Assembly: GCA_013041835.1 (NCBI GenBank)
Contig: JABDRH010000181.1
Span: 1 to 7,452 of the forward strand
From: Desulfatitalea sp.
Lineage (GTDB): Bacteria > Desulfobacterota > Desulfobacteria > Desulfobacterales > Desulfosarcinaceae
Reading direction: 5' to 3'
DNA: 7,452 nucleotides
Below the pieces are notes generated by a model. That model did no database searches and was not told the origin of the DNA. It saw nothing but the letters and a program-made list of their open reading frames with translations. Positions within the stretch are counted from its first letter, which is position 1. The number at the start of each line of letters is the position of its first letter. Positions 1 through 5,538 of the stretch are shown here, one piece after another. The position numbers and the translations under genes are program-made.

Positions 1-366
1 GCGCAGGCCGCCGAATTGTCTCAAGGCATGAATGCGTTCATTGCTGCCCTTGGGATAGGGGGGATAGCTTTTGACGATATGGTCCAGGGCAACTTTCATT
101 TGCTGCACGTTCTTGGACACGGCATCCATGGTATCGTCCACTTCCCGGATCTGGGTGACCATGGTGTGGGCCTGAGCATTGACACCTTCTATTTTGTTGT
201 AGAGGATACGCTCTGACGAGGGGGCAACATCCGCCGTCTTGCCAAGACCGCCGTCGTTTGAAACGCCGCCCTTTTGATTGGTCGATGGATGGGATTGCTC
301 GGATATCTTCTGGGGGTGAAGCGGGGCAGTGCTGGCAATAACCGTATTCGTGTCTGATATATTCAT
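1..366 (-). CDS. Partial small flagellar-locus protein of unknown function (C-terminus off the left edge)
   Basis: An open frame of 122 codons runs on the minus strand from an ATG at 366 to base 1 without a stop, so the 3' end is missing. The start is supported by GAGGT at 371-375 (complement), five bases upstream. Residues 1-50 are polar, low-complexity and probably disordered. From about 52 (SERILYNKIEGVNAQ) to 100 the protein looks helical and heptad-like (REVDDTMDAVSKNVQQMKVA), followed by the motif SYPPYPKGSNERIHALRQF at 100-118. It has no signal peptide or membrane segment. I recall small proteins with a similar 'YPPxPxGSxER' ending beside flagellin or fliD genes in delta-proteobacteria, but I know no function for them. 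It does not show the C-terminal features I expect of FlaG. It lies directly downstream of flagellin on the same strand and is probably co-transcribed at a reduced level. The coding call is firm; the role is unknown. Confidence 0.8.
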   Translation of the reverse strand, partial: MNISDTNTVIASTAPLHPQKISEQSHPSTNQKGGVSNDGGLGKTADVAPSSERILYNKIEGVNAQAHTMVTQIREVDDTMDAVSKNVQQMKVALDHIVKSYPPYPKGSNERIHALRQFGGLR

Positions 367-386
367 GTACACCTCACACGAGGGCG

Positions 387-410
387 GGCAGAGGGGCGAA
401 CCCCTCTGCC
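387..410 (-). other. Perfect 10-bp hairpin with UUCG loop in the flagellin downstream spacer
   Basis: Bases 387-396 (GGCAGAGGGG) and 401-410 (CCCCTCTGCC) are perfect inverted repeats around a 4-base loop, which reads UUCG in the minus-strand RNA. The hairpin lies 48 bases after the flagellin stop and 20 bases before the next start codon. There is no T-run after the stem on either strand, so it is not a standard intrinsic terminator. It more likely protects the 3' end of the abundant flagellin mRNA from exonucleases after processing, or attenuates read-through into the downstream gene. The structure is directly visible; the role is inferred. Confidence 0.65.
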
Positions 411-458
411 GTTGAAAAGACGCAAGTCGTTAAGAAGACATAACCGGCAACAGATCGA

Positions 459-1316
459 CTAGAACAGACGCAGCACGGACTGAGCGGACTGAGAGGCCAG
501 GCTCAACGATGTGGTACCCAGGGACTGACGCGTTTGGAGCATCAGCATGTTGGCGCCCTCTTCGTTCATATCCGCATTGGTCAATTCAGCTGCACCGTCT
601 TCCAAGGTGTTGATCATGCCCTTGGTGAAGTCCTGCCGGATGGTGATGGTACTCAGGTTGGTGGACAGTTTCTGAGATTCGGACCGCAGTGTGGTACGGG
701 CGTTGTCCAGCGCCGTGATGGACGAGTTGATAATCTCTTTATCTGGCGCGCCGGCGGAAGAGCTGGATACCCAGGCACTGGCAGCGACGGTGTTCAGGCT
801 CAGGCCGTTGGTCACATCGGTGCTGGCGTCGAAACCGCTCATGGTCAATGAGGAGGCCCCGGTTTCATCAAACTTCACCTCGTGGGTGACTGCGGTGCCG
901 TCCAGCAGGTTGACGCCTTTGTAGCCGGAGTCGGCCGCCAGGGTGTCGACCTGGGCCATCACTTCGTTGAACTGGGACTCCAGGGTGTTGATTTCAGCCG
1001 TGGTGGAGGCCGACAGAGCGCTTTGGGCCAGAGATTTGGCTGAAGCGATCAAGGAGGTGATCGATTCCACGCCTTCGTTGGCCGCACTCACCAACTGAAT
1101 GGACTCAGCCATTTCATCCTTACGTGAAGCCAAGTCTTCTGCTCTTTGACGGTGGCCCAGGGCCGTGAAGTAGTTGACCGGGTCATCTACGGCGTTTTGA
1201 ACGCGAAGGCCAGTGGCCAGACGTTTCTGAGTTCTTTCTAATAGATTTGAGGTGTTCTGAAGGCTGAACAGGTTCTTGCGCATGCCTGCGGTCAGGGTGA
1301 TTCCGGATGATGCCAT
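459..1316 (-). CDS. fliC: Flagellin, short form (flagellar filament subunit)
   Basis: This 285-residue protein is the filament subunit, exported through the flagellar type III apparatus and assembled beyond the hook. Residues 1-130 hold the conserved N-terminal D0/D1 helices (GMRKNLFSLQNTSNLLERTQ, then RLATGLRVQNAVDDPVNYF). GYKGVNLLDG at 131-140 is the usual D1 turn. The C-terminal D1/D0 helices run from about 195 to 285 and end in SQSAQSVLRLF. The variable middle is only about 55 residues (141-195), so the outer domains are nearly absent. There are no cysteines. Start choice: AAGGAG at 1325-1330 (complement) lies 8 bases upstream of ATG 1316; the stop is TAG. The 'AVDDPVNYFTA' N-terminus resembles flagellins I associate with Alphaproteobacteria more than the enteric type. 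It is transcribed divergently from the regulators, probably by sigma-28. The family call is very secure. Confidence 0.97.
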   Translation of the reverse strand: MASSGITLTAGMRKNLFSLQNTSNLLERTQKRLATGLRVQNAVDDPVNYFTALGHRQRAEDLASRKDEMAESIQLVSAANEGVESITSLIASAKSLAQSALSASTTAEINTLESQFNEVMAQVDTLAADSGYKGVNLLDGTAVTHEVKFDETGASSLTMSGFDASTDVTNGLSLNTVAASAWVSSSSAGAPDKEIINSSITALDNARTTLRSESQKLSTNLSTITIRQDFTKGMINTLEDGAAELTNADMNEEGANMLMLQTRQSLGTTSLSLASQSAQSVLRLF

Positions 1317-1324
1317 GGTTTGAT

Positions 1325-1330
1325 CTCCTT
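1325..1330 (-). promoter_or_regulatory. Flagellin ribosome binding site
   Basis: AAGGAG on the minus strand, 8 bases upstream of ATG 1316, fixes the flagellin start. It sits just below the leader hairpin at 1344-1359 and is not covered by it, so ribosome access should be open. Confidence 0.85.
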
Positions 1331-1343
1331 TTCTAGGTTGATT

Positions 1344-1359
1344 CGGGCCTTCTGGCCCG
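1344..1359 (-). promoter_or_regulatory. Hairpin in flagellin 5' leader
   Basis: CGGGCC at 1344-1349 and GGCCCG at 1354-1359 form a perfect 6-bp GC-rich stem with a 4-base loop (AGAA in the minus-strand RNA). It lies 27-42 bases upstream of the flagellin AUG and above the ribosome binding site. Leader hairpins on flagellin mRNAs can stabilise the transcript or be contacted by RNA-binding regulators. No T-run follows, so it is not a terminator. The role is inferred. Confidence 0.45.
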
Positions 1360-1462
1360 CGAACAAGTTACGAATCGGTGAAATAGATGCTTTTTGGATC
1401 AGGTTTCCCTCGTCTTTTAAAATCCGTCTCCTTTGTTACACGAATTGCGTCCTGTAAAATCA

Positions 1463-1490
1463 ATATCGGACCCAAACGGCGACTTCTTTA
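1463..1490 (-). promoter_or_regulatory. Candidate sigma-28 (FliA) promoter for flagellin
   Basis: Read on the minus strand, TAAAG (1490-1486) stands where the sigma-28 -35 element should be, and TCCGATAT (1470-1463) matches the -10 consensus GCCGATAA at 6 of 8 positions. The gap between TAAA and the -10 is 16 bases, one more than the usual 15. Eight A residues (complement of 1493-1500) lie just upstream, like an UP element. The implied transcript starts near 1455, giving a leader of about 140 bases. No sigma-54 element with correct spacing was seen upstream of flagellin. Confidence 0.55.
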
Positions 1491-1911
1491 GATTTTTTTT
1501 AAAGGGGAGACAGCAGATGGTTTATGGGCTCGAAAGTTGGGTCGGTAAGCCATCGCGGCCGGGCATGGATGGAGGGGGTGGTTGCAATTTGCAAATATTT
1601 ATGGCTGAATGCGAAGTCATGGTGAGGATCATTGATGTTATTAATTTAAGTGAAATCTAATGGTTATATTTGCATTGATTTGATATGGCATGCCGCACGA
1701 CCGAATTTGCATAAAAAAATTGCAAAACGCAAAGATTTTGACGGTGTTATGGATCATCCACGGCAAAACAGTTTGCCCAATAGTATTCCTTCGGCTAGTC
1801 TATGCGAAATCTTAAAAAAAAATGCGGACCGGCCTTCGTAAAGGGAATATGGCCGAATGGCCTCATTTTTAGCCGTTGAACCGGTGGATAAGAAACCGGG
1901 GTTGACTGCAT

Positions 1912-1927
1912 AGGCATACAACTTGCA
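1912..1927 (+). promoter_or_regulatory. Sigma-54 (-24/-12) promoter of the first regulator
   Basis: AGGCATACAACTTGCA matches the consensus TGGCACG-N4-TTGCA, with GG at 1913-1914 and GC at 1925-1926 separated by exactly 10 bases. Transcription should start near 1938, about 43 bases before the GTG start at 1981. It implies that the gene for a sigma-54 activator is itself sigma-54 dependent, hence autoregulated or controlled by another activator. Confidence 0.8.
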
Positions 1928-1967
1928 CTTAAAAAGCCGATTCACAACTCAACATTTAATAGCCCGT

Positions 1968-1974
1968 AGGGAGG
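1968..1974 (+). promoter_or_regulatory. Ribosome binding site that sets the first regulator's start
   Basis: AGGGAGG ends directly against the TTG at 1975 but is 6 bases from the GTG at 1981. Spacing therefore favours GTG 1981 over the longer frame beginning with TTG. Confidence 0.75.
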
Positions 1975-1980
1975 TTGATC

Positions 1981-3048
1981 GTGCAAAAGCACGTAGCGGA
2001 CCATGCCGAATGCAGTGAGAACGCTTTCCCCGACGATTTTATTGAAAATGAGACCCTTCCCGAACCGATCGGATTTCAGGGCGTGATCGGCCGCAGCCGT
2101 TCCATGCGCCAGGTGTTTCGCCTGATCGAACGCGTGGCCGACAGCGACAGCACCGTATTGATCAACGGTGAAACCGGCACCGGCAAGGGGCTGATCGCCA
2201 AAGCCATCCACTCTCAATCTTACCGCAAATCCAAACCCTTCGTGGCCATCAACTGCGGCGCCATTCCGGAGAACCTGTTGGAAAGCGAGCTGTTTGGCCA
2301 TGTCAAAGGTGCCTTTACCGGCGCCACATCCGCCAAGACCGGAAAATTCGAAGTGGCCGACGGCGGCACCATCTTCCTGGACGAAATCGGCGATATGAGC
2401 CCGGATTTACAGGTCAAGGTATTGAAGGTGCTTGAAGAGCGGGAGTTCGAACCCGTGGGCGGATGCAAGCCCATTAAAGTGGATGTGCGTATCGTCGCGG
2501 CGACGCACCGTGACCTGGAAGAGCAGGTGCAAAAAGGCAATTTCAGGGAGGATTTGTTTTACCGGCTTTATGTCATTCCCATACAGCTTCCGGCATTGCG
2601 GGAGCGAGCTGACGACATCCCCCTGCTAACGCATTACTTCATGAGCAAATTGAATAAGGATAAGCGCACCCAAGTCGAGGCAATTGCCCCAAACGCGCTG
2701 CAAATGTTGATGCAGCACGCTTGGCCGGGCAATGTGCGCGAACTGGCCAACCTGCTCGAACGTATGGTGGTGCTCAAGGGCAATGGTGACATCGGTATCA
2801 ATGATCTGCCACCCAAGCTCAGAAACAATAGCGCCGGAGCCGCTGGTAGTGTCTGTTTGTCCACTCCGGAATTGAGCGCCGAAGGCATCTGCCTGAATAC
2901 GGCGGTGAGCGAATTTGAGAAAAACCTGATCTATCAGTCTCTGGAGCAGACCGATTGGGTGAAAAACAAAGCAGCCAAACTGCTTCATGTGAAACGGACC
3001 ACCCTGGTTGAAAAAATCAAGCGCTATGACCTGCAAAAATGCGCTTAA
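1981..3048 (+). CDS. FleQ/FlrA-like sigma-54 activator lacking its N-terminal sensory domain
   Basis: This is a 355-residue enhancer-binding protein that should remodel RNA polymerase-sigma-54 at flagellar promoters. After only about 33 N-terminal residues comes a complete AAA+ domain: Walker A GETGTGKG at 63-70, the sigma-54 contact loop GAFTGA at 110-115, Walker [10 protein letters not shown] at 129-137, arginine-finger segment FREDLFYRL at 188-196, and sensor [10 protein letters not shown] at 248-255. A Fis-type helix-turn-helix fills about 316-350. Its [14 protein letters not shown] closely resembles the RRTTLVEKM ending I recall from Pseudomonas FleQ and Vibrio FlrA, and [15 protein letters not shown] and [10 protein letters not shown] are also FleQ-like. 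FleQ is about 490 residues, so the roughly 140-residue N-terminal domain is missing. The region matching the c-di-GMP motif LFRS reads GFQG (31-34), so the key arginine is absent. The start is GTG, fixed by AGGGAGG at 1968-1974. A sigma-54 promoter lies upstream, and the FliH-like gene follows after 27 bases. Confidence 0.93.
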   Translation: MQKHVADHAECSENAFPDDFIENETLPEPIGFQGVIGRSRSMRQVFRLIERVADSDSTVLINGETGTGKGLIAKAIHSQSYRKSKPFVAINCGAIPENLLESELFGHVKGAFTGATSAKTGKFEVADGGTIFLDEIGDMSPDLQVKVLKVLEEREFEPVGGCKPIKVDVRIVAATHRDLEEQVQKGNFREDLFYRLYVIPIQLPALRERADDIPLLTHYFMSKLNKDKRTQVEAIAPNALQMLMQHAWPGNVRELANLLERMVVLKGNGDIGINDLPPKLRNNSAGAAGSVCLSTPELSAEGICLNTAVSEFEKNLIYQSLEQTDWVKNKAAKLLHVKRTTLVEKIKRYDLQKCA

Positions 3049-3075
3049 ATCCGGTAGGTTGTTAGATCAAGGCAT

Positions 3076-3789
3076 ATGCAGACCAAGGACACATCCTGCG
3101 ATTTTCAACGCATGCCCTATGCCCGCGAGGGCACGGCGCGCTGCCATAATCCGGCGGACGCGTGCGCTCCCTTCAAACCGTTGCATCAACACATAAGTGG
3201 TGACTGCCCCAACCCGCAAGAGCCCGAAATCAATGAAACCGAGCGACTGTTGGACCAGGCAAGGTGCCAAGGTCGAAATCAAGGGCTGGATTGCGGACGT
3301 GATGCCGCCTGTCGCATGGCCCATGATGCGTTGTCGCCGGCGCTGCAGGCCTTCATCCAGGGATGCTGCGATCTGGCCCAATGCAAGGCGCGACATGCGC
3401 GACTGGCGGCCGATACCGTCATTTCCATTTCCTTTGCCATTGCGCGGCGCATTCTCGGGTTTCGGGAACTGTCGATCGACGGCGATTTTGAAGCCTTAAA
3501 AGACGCTATTCAGAGGCGCTTTGCCGATATCAGCCGGTTGGTGGTTCATGTGAACCCTGATGACCTGAATCAACTGCAATCCCTTCTGACATCGGATGCC
3601 ATCGCCTGGCCGGACGAAGACGCCATCGACATTCGGCCGAACAGCGAACTGCAAAGCGGCCAGATCGAAGTTCAAGCCCCGGAACATAGCGAGGACATGA
3701 ATCAAGCCATCCGTGACATCCTTAATAAGATGATGGTCGAATACACCCAATCATCCACTGACGCCGGAATATCTTACCCAGAGGCATAA
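3076..3789 (+). CDS. FliH-like flagellar export protein, cysteine-rich, outside the usual operon
   Basis: The 237-residue protein resembles FliH, the stator-like partner and inhibitor of the export ATPase FliI at the cytoplasmic export gate. The best sign is the FliH glycine-repeat helix AxxxGxxxGxxxGxxxA at residues 62-78 (A62, G66, G70, G74, A78), followed by a long helical stretch (84-130, including ADTVISISFAIARRILGF). A C-terminal domain of VxVNPDDLxxL type follows (156-168), with IRPNSELQSGQIEV at 186-199. The N-terminal 103 residues hold ten cysteines (8, 23, 30, 44, 64, 73, 79, 97, 98, 103) and the rest holds none, which is odd for FliH. fliH normally follows fliG, but fliF begins only at 6873, so this copy is displaced or a paralogue. 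The start is uncertain: ATG 3076 has a weak AAGG three bases upstream, and residue 13 is another Met. It probably shares the first regulator's transcript. Confidence 0.75.
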   Translation: MQTKDTSCDFQRMPYAREGTARCHNPADACAPFKPLHQHISGDCPNPQEPEINETERLLDQARCQGRNQGLDCGRDAACRMAHDALSPALQAFIQGCCDLAQCKARHARLAADTVISISFAIARRILGFRELSIDGDFEALKDAIQRRFADISRLVVHVNPDDLNQLQSLLTSDAIAWPDEDAIDIRPNSELQSGQIEVQAPEHSEDMNQAIRDILNKMMVEYTQSSTDAGISYPEA

Positions 3790-3819
3790 ACCTGGCGATA
3801 CATGACTCATGCCGACGCC

Positions 3820-3854
3820 CGTGGATTGATCACCTGTACCCACCCCACGTTTTT
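3820..3854 (+). terminator. Weak candidate intrinsic terminator after the FliH-like gene
   Basis: CGTGG at 3820-3824 pairs with CCACG at 3845-3849 and is followed at once by TTTTT (3850-3854). The stem is only 5 bp and the loop about 20 bases, so folding is doubtful. The position, 31 bases after the stop codon, fits a transcript end. Confidence 0.3.
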
Positions 3855-3913
3855 GTCCCGAACACTTTCATTGTCCCGATCCGCAGATCCTGCGCAATGC
3901 GGCGTGAGATGCT

Positions 3914-3927
3914 GTCAACAAAGTGAC
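3914..3927. promoter_or_regulatory. FleQ-box-like palindrome upstream of the second regulator
   Basis: GTCAACAAAGTGAC is a 14-base element with GTCA/TGAC arms around 6 bases. It matches the published Pseudomonas FleQ-site consensus GTCaNTAAAtTGAC, as I recall it, at all but two of the defined positions. Its centre lies about 140 bases upstream of the sigma-54 promoter at 4059, a normal distance for an enhancer-binding protein. The FleQ-like helix-turn-helix encoded at 1981-3048 is the obvious candidate binder. The sequence match is seen; binding is inferred. Confidence 0.5.
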
Positions 3928-4058
3928 GTATACCTGCCGCGGGTTTAGCTGCCATGGTCCGCCTGGAACGTCGGAAATTCTGCAACAACCCTAAATCATA
4001 GACCATATTGTGATCCCCAAGCGTTCCTGACAAAAGGCGAAATCGCTCTTCATACGGG

Positions 4059-4074
4059 TGGCATGCTTATTGCC
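4059..4074 (+). promoter_or_regulatory. Sigma-54 (-24/-12) promoter of the second regulator
   Basis: TGGCATGCTTATTGCC agrees with TGGCACG-N4-TTGCW at nearly every position, and GG (4060-4061) and GC (4072-4073) are exactly 10 bases apart. The start of transcription should fall near 4085, giving a leader of about 54 bases. Confidence 0.85.
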
Positions 4075-4126
4075 AAATTTTCTACCGATAGTGCTCGTCT
4101 GCAGTTTCAAATGAAGCGTGTTTGGC

Positions 4127-4133
4127 AGGGAGG
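4127..4133 (+). promoter_or_regulatory. Ribosome binding site that sets the second regulator's start
   Basis: AGGGAGG lies 5 bases before ATG 4139. The longer in-frame GTG at 4118 has no purine-rich site upstream, so 4139 is preferred. The same AGGGAGG serves the first regulator. Confidence 0.8.
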
Positions 4134-4138
4134 CGGTA

Positions 4139-5506
4139 ATGGAAAAAGCGTCGATCATGATCGTGGAAGACCAAAGATCCATCTATGATCGCTTTGCAGC
4201 ATATCTGATCCAATCCGGCCATGAGTTGACGCGCATGCCAACCAATGGAAATGTGGTCGGACGGCTCCGGCAATCCGGTTGTGATCTGATTCTGACGACC
4301 GTCGGCCGGGGCACTGGCCCGCATGACGACCTGCGAGGCCTGCTTGAAATGATCGAACACGCGGTGCCAGTGATTGCGGTCGCCGAATCCGGATCGGTGC
4401 GTCAAGCAGTGGATGCCGTCCATGCGGGCGCCACGGACTGTCTATGTGTTAGCGATGATAATGATTTACTTGAGAAAAGTATCGAAAACATACTGAAAAA
4501 TAAGTTAAATACAGACAATAAGACATCGAAAAAAGCTTCTCGCCCCAGTCTTGTCTGCACCTCTCCGGTCATGCACCAACTGCTTGAAATGGCCAAGCGT
4601 GTGGCCCCCTCCGCCGCTACGGTGTTGATCCAGGGGGAGAGCGGCACTGGCAAGGAGGTGTTGACGCGCTACATTCATGATCATAGCGGCCGCCGGGACC
4701 AGCCTTTGGTTGCCATGAACTGTGCGGCATTGCCGGATAATTTGGCGGAAAGCGAGCTGTTCGGCTATGAGCGCGGTGCGTTCACCGGAGCGGTCCAGCG
4801 CCGGCAGGGCAAATTTGAACTGGCGCACCGGGGCACCCTGCTGTTGGATGAGATCAGTGAAATGGCTTTTGCGCTACAGGCCAAACTCTTGCGCGTTTTA
4901 CAGGAAAGCGAGGTGGATCGGATCGGCGGAAAACACCCGATCTCGGTCGATGTGCGCGTCATCGCCACGACCAACCGGGATTTGGGGCAAATGGTCAAGC
5001 AGGGACAGTTTCGCCAGGATCTCTATTACCGCCTCAGGATTCTTCCCCTGCATTTGCCGTCTTTGCGAGAGCGACCTGAGGATATTTCCGTGCTGGCGGC
5101 CCATTTCATCAGCAAGCACTGTCCGGACGATGATCAGCCCATACCCTGCTTTGATGCGCAGGCGATTGCCGCTTTGCAGCAATGGCATTGGCCCGGCAAT
5201 GTACGCGAACTGGAAAATTGCGTTCAGCGCGCGTTGCTGCTGCGCAATGGTCCTTGCATGGGGCGGGCCCTGTTGATGCTCGAAGATCATGGGCACGAGA
5301 CGAGGCAAGGCGTTGAAACAGATTGGGTGGGCATGACCGTTCGGGAAATGGAAGCGCGACTGATCGGCCAGACGCTTCAACATGTCAATGAAAACCGCAC
5401 CCACGCGGCTGAAATGCTTGGCATCAGCATCCGCACCCTGCGCAATAAACTGCGCGAATATCGGGAACAGGGCGAAGCCGGATACACGGCCGCCGGCAAT
5501 GGCTAG
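4139..5506 (+). CDS. FlrC/FleR-like sigma-54 activator with a degenerate receiver domain
   Basis: This 455-residue enhancer-binding protein has the NtrC layout. Residues 1-120 form a CheY-like receiver fold (MIVEDQ at 7-12, GCDLILT at 47-53, HAGATDCL at 95-102). Then come AAA+ with Walker A GESGTGKE (166-173), GAFTGA (213-218), Walker B GTLLLDEIS (232-240), RQDLYYRL (292-299) and sensor [10 protein letters not shown] (351-358), and a Fis-type helix-turn-helix at about 405-441 (NRTHAAEMLGISIRTLRNKL, typical of flagellar FlrC/FleR/FlgR regulators). The acidic pair E10/D11 remains, but the phosphoacceptor aspartate aligns with T54, the switch Thr/Ser with A82 and the conserved lysine with V104, so phosphorylation by a histidine kinase is unlikely. 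No FlrB/FleS kinase gene is adjacent in this window. It has its own sigma-54 promoter and lies directly upstream of the flgB operon, its likely target. The family call is strong; the target is inferred. Confidence 0.93.
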   Translation: MEKASIMIVEDQRSIYDRFAAYLIQSGHELTRMPTNGNVVGRLRQSGCDLILTTVGRGTGPHDDLRGLLEMIEHAVPVIAVAESGSVRQAVDAVHAGATDCLCVSDDNDLLEKSIENILKNKLNTDNKTSKKASRPSLVCTSPVMHQLLEMAKRVAPSAATVLIQGESGTGKEVLTRYIHDHSGRRDQPLVAMNCAALPDNLAESELFGYERGAFTGAVQRRQGKFELAHRGTLLLDEISEMAFALQAKLLRVLQESEVDRIGGKHPISVDVRVIATTNRDLGQMVKQGQFRQDLYYRLRILPLHLPSLRERPEDISVLAAHFISKHCPDDDQPIPCFDAQAIAALQQWHWPGNVRELENCVQRALLLRNGPCMGRALLMLEDHGHETRQGVETDWVGMTVREMEARLIGQTLQHVNENRTHAAEMLGISIRTLRNKLREYREQGEAGYTAAGNG

Positions 5507-5524
5507 GCAACTTTTTCCGGCCAC

Positions 5525-5538
5525 GTCGATCTTATGAC
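5525..5538. promoter_or_regulatory. Second FleQ-box-like element, upstream of flgB
   Basis: GTCGATCTTATGAC reads GTCATAAGATCGAC on the minus strand, which matches GTCaNTAAAtTGAC at 10 of the 13 defined positions with the correct 14-base length. It is centred about 95 bases upstream of the sigma-54 promoter at 5627. It is weaker than the site at 3914; GTC-N8-GAC alone is common by chance, so the position carries much of the argument. Confidence 0.35.

Larger units (their letters stand above)
1317..1980. other. Divergent regulatory spacer between flagellin and the first regulator
   Basis: No credible gene is seen in these 664 bases; the short open frames lack ribosome sites and recognisable sequence. 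Besides the flagellin leader and promoter and the sigma-54 promoter described separately, the region is AT-rich between about 1580 and 1840. It contains repeated TTTGCA words: ATTTGCAA at 1587-1594, and ATTTGCAT at 1668-1675 and again at 1705-1712. TTTGCAAATATTT at 1588-1600 is two overlapping palindromes. A short inverted repeat GGCC-GAAT-GGCC near 1852-1863 is followed by TTTTT, too weak to call a terminator. The region probably carries activator-binding sites for one or both flanking promoters. Confidence 0.5.
3790..4138. other. Regulatory spacer between the FliH-like gene and the second regulator
   Basis: These 349 bases carry no gene I can support. Short minus-strand frames near 3830-4033 and 3991-4182 show no recognisable protein and lack convincing ribosome sites. 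The region holds the weak terminator, a FleQ-box-like palindrome (3914-3927), a sigma-54 promoter (4059-4074) and a ribosome site (4127-4133), all oriented to serve the second regulator. Confidence 0.5.

Noticed and set aside
1578..1594. Possible sigma-54 promoter at TGGTTGCAATTTGCA
   Set aside because: GG and GC are separated by 9 bases instead of the strictly required 10.
1690..1712. Possible sigma-54 promoter around CGCACGACCGAATTTGCAT
   Set aside because: The -24-like and -12-like parts are about 3 bases too far apart; no GG-N10-GC.
1433..1841. Two short plus-strand open frames in the flagellin-regulator spacer
   Set aside because: No ribosome sites, no recognisable protein features, and they overlap the flagellin promoter and AT-rich regulatory sequence.
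1850..1872. Possible terminator GGCC-GAAT-GGCC followed by TTTTT
   Set aside because: Only a 4-bp stem, and no gene upstream on that strand that would need it.
1975..1980. TTG at 1975 as the start of the first regulator
   Set aside because: AGGGAGG directly abuts it with no spacer; GTG 1981 has a normal 6-base spacing.
4118..4138. GTG at 4118 as the start of the second regulator
   Set aside because: No ribosome site upstream; ATG 4139 has AGGGAGG five bases before it and begins directly at the receiver fold.
3830..4182. Minus-strand short frames suggesting a gene or transposase remnant
   Set aside because: No family motif, overlap with the sigma-54 promoter and the second regulator's start, and no terminal repeats or target duplications seen.
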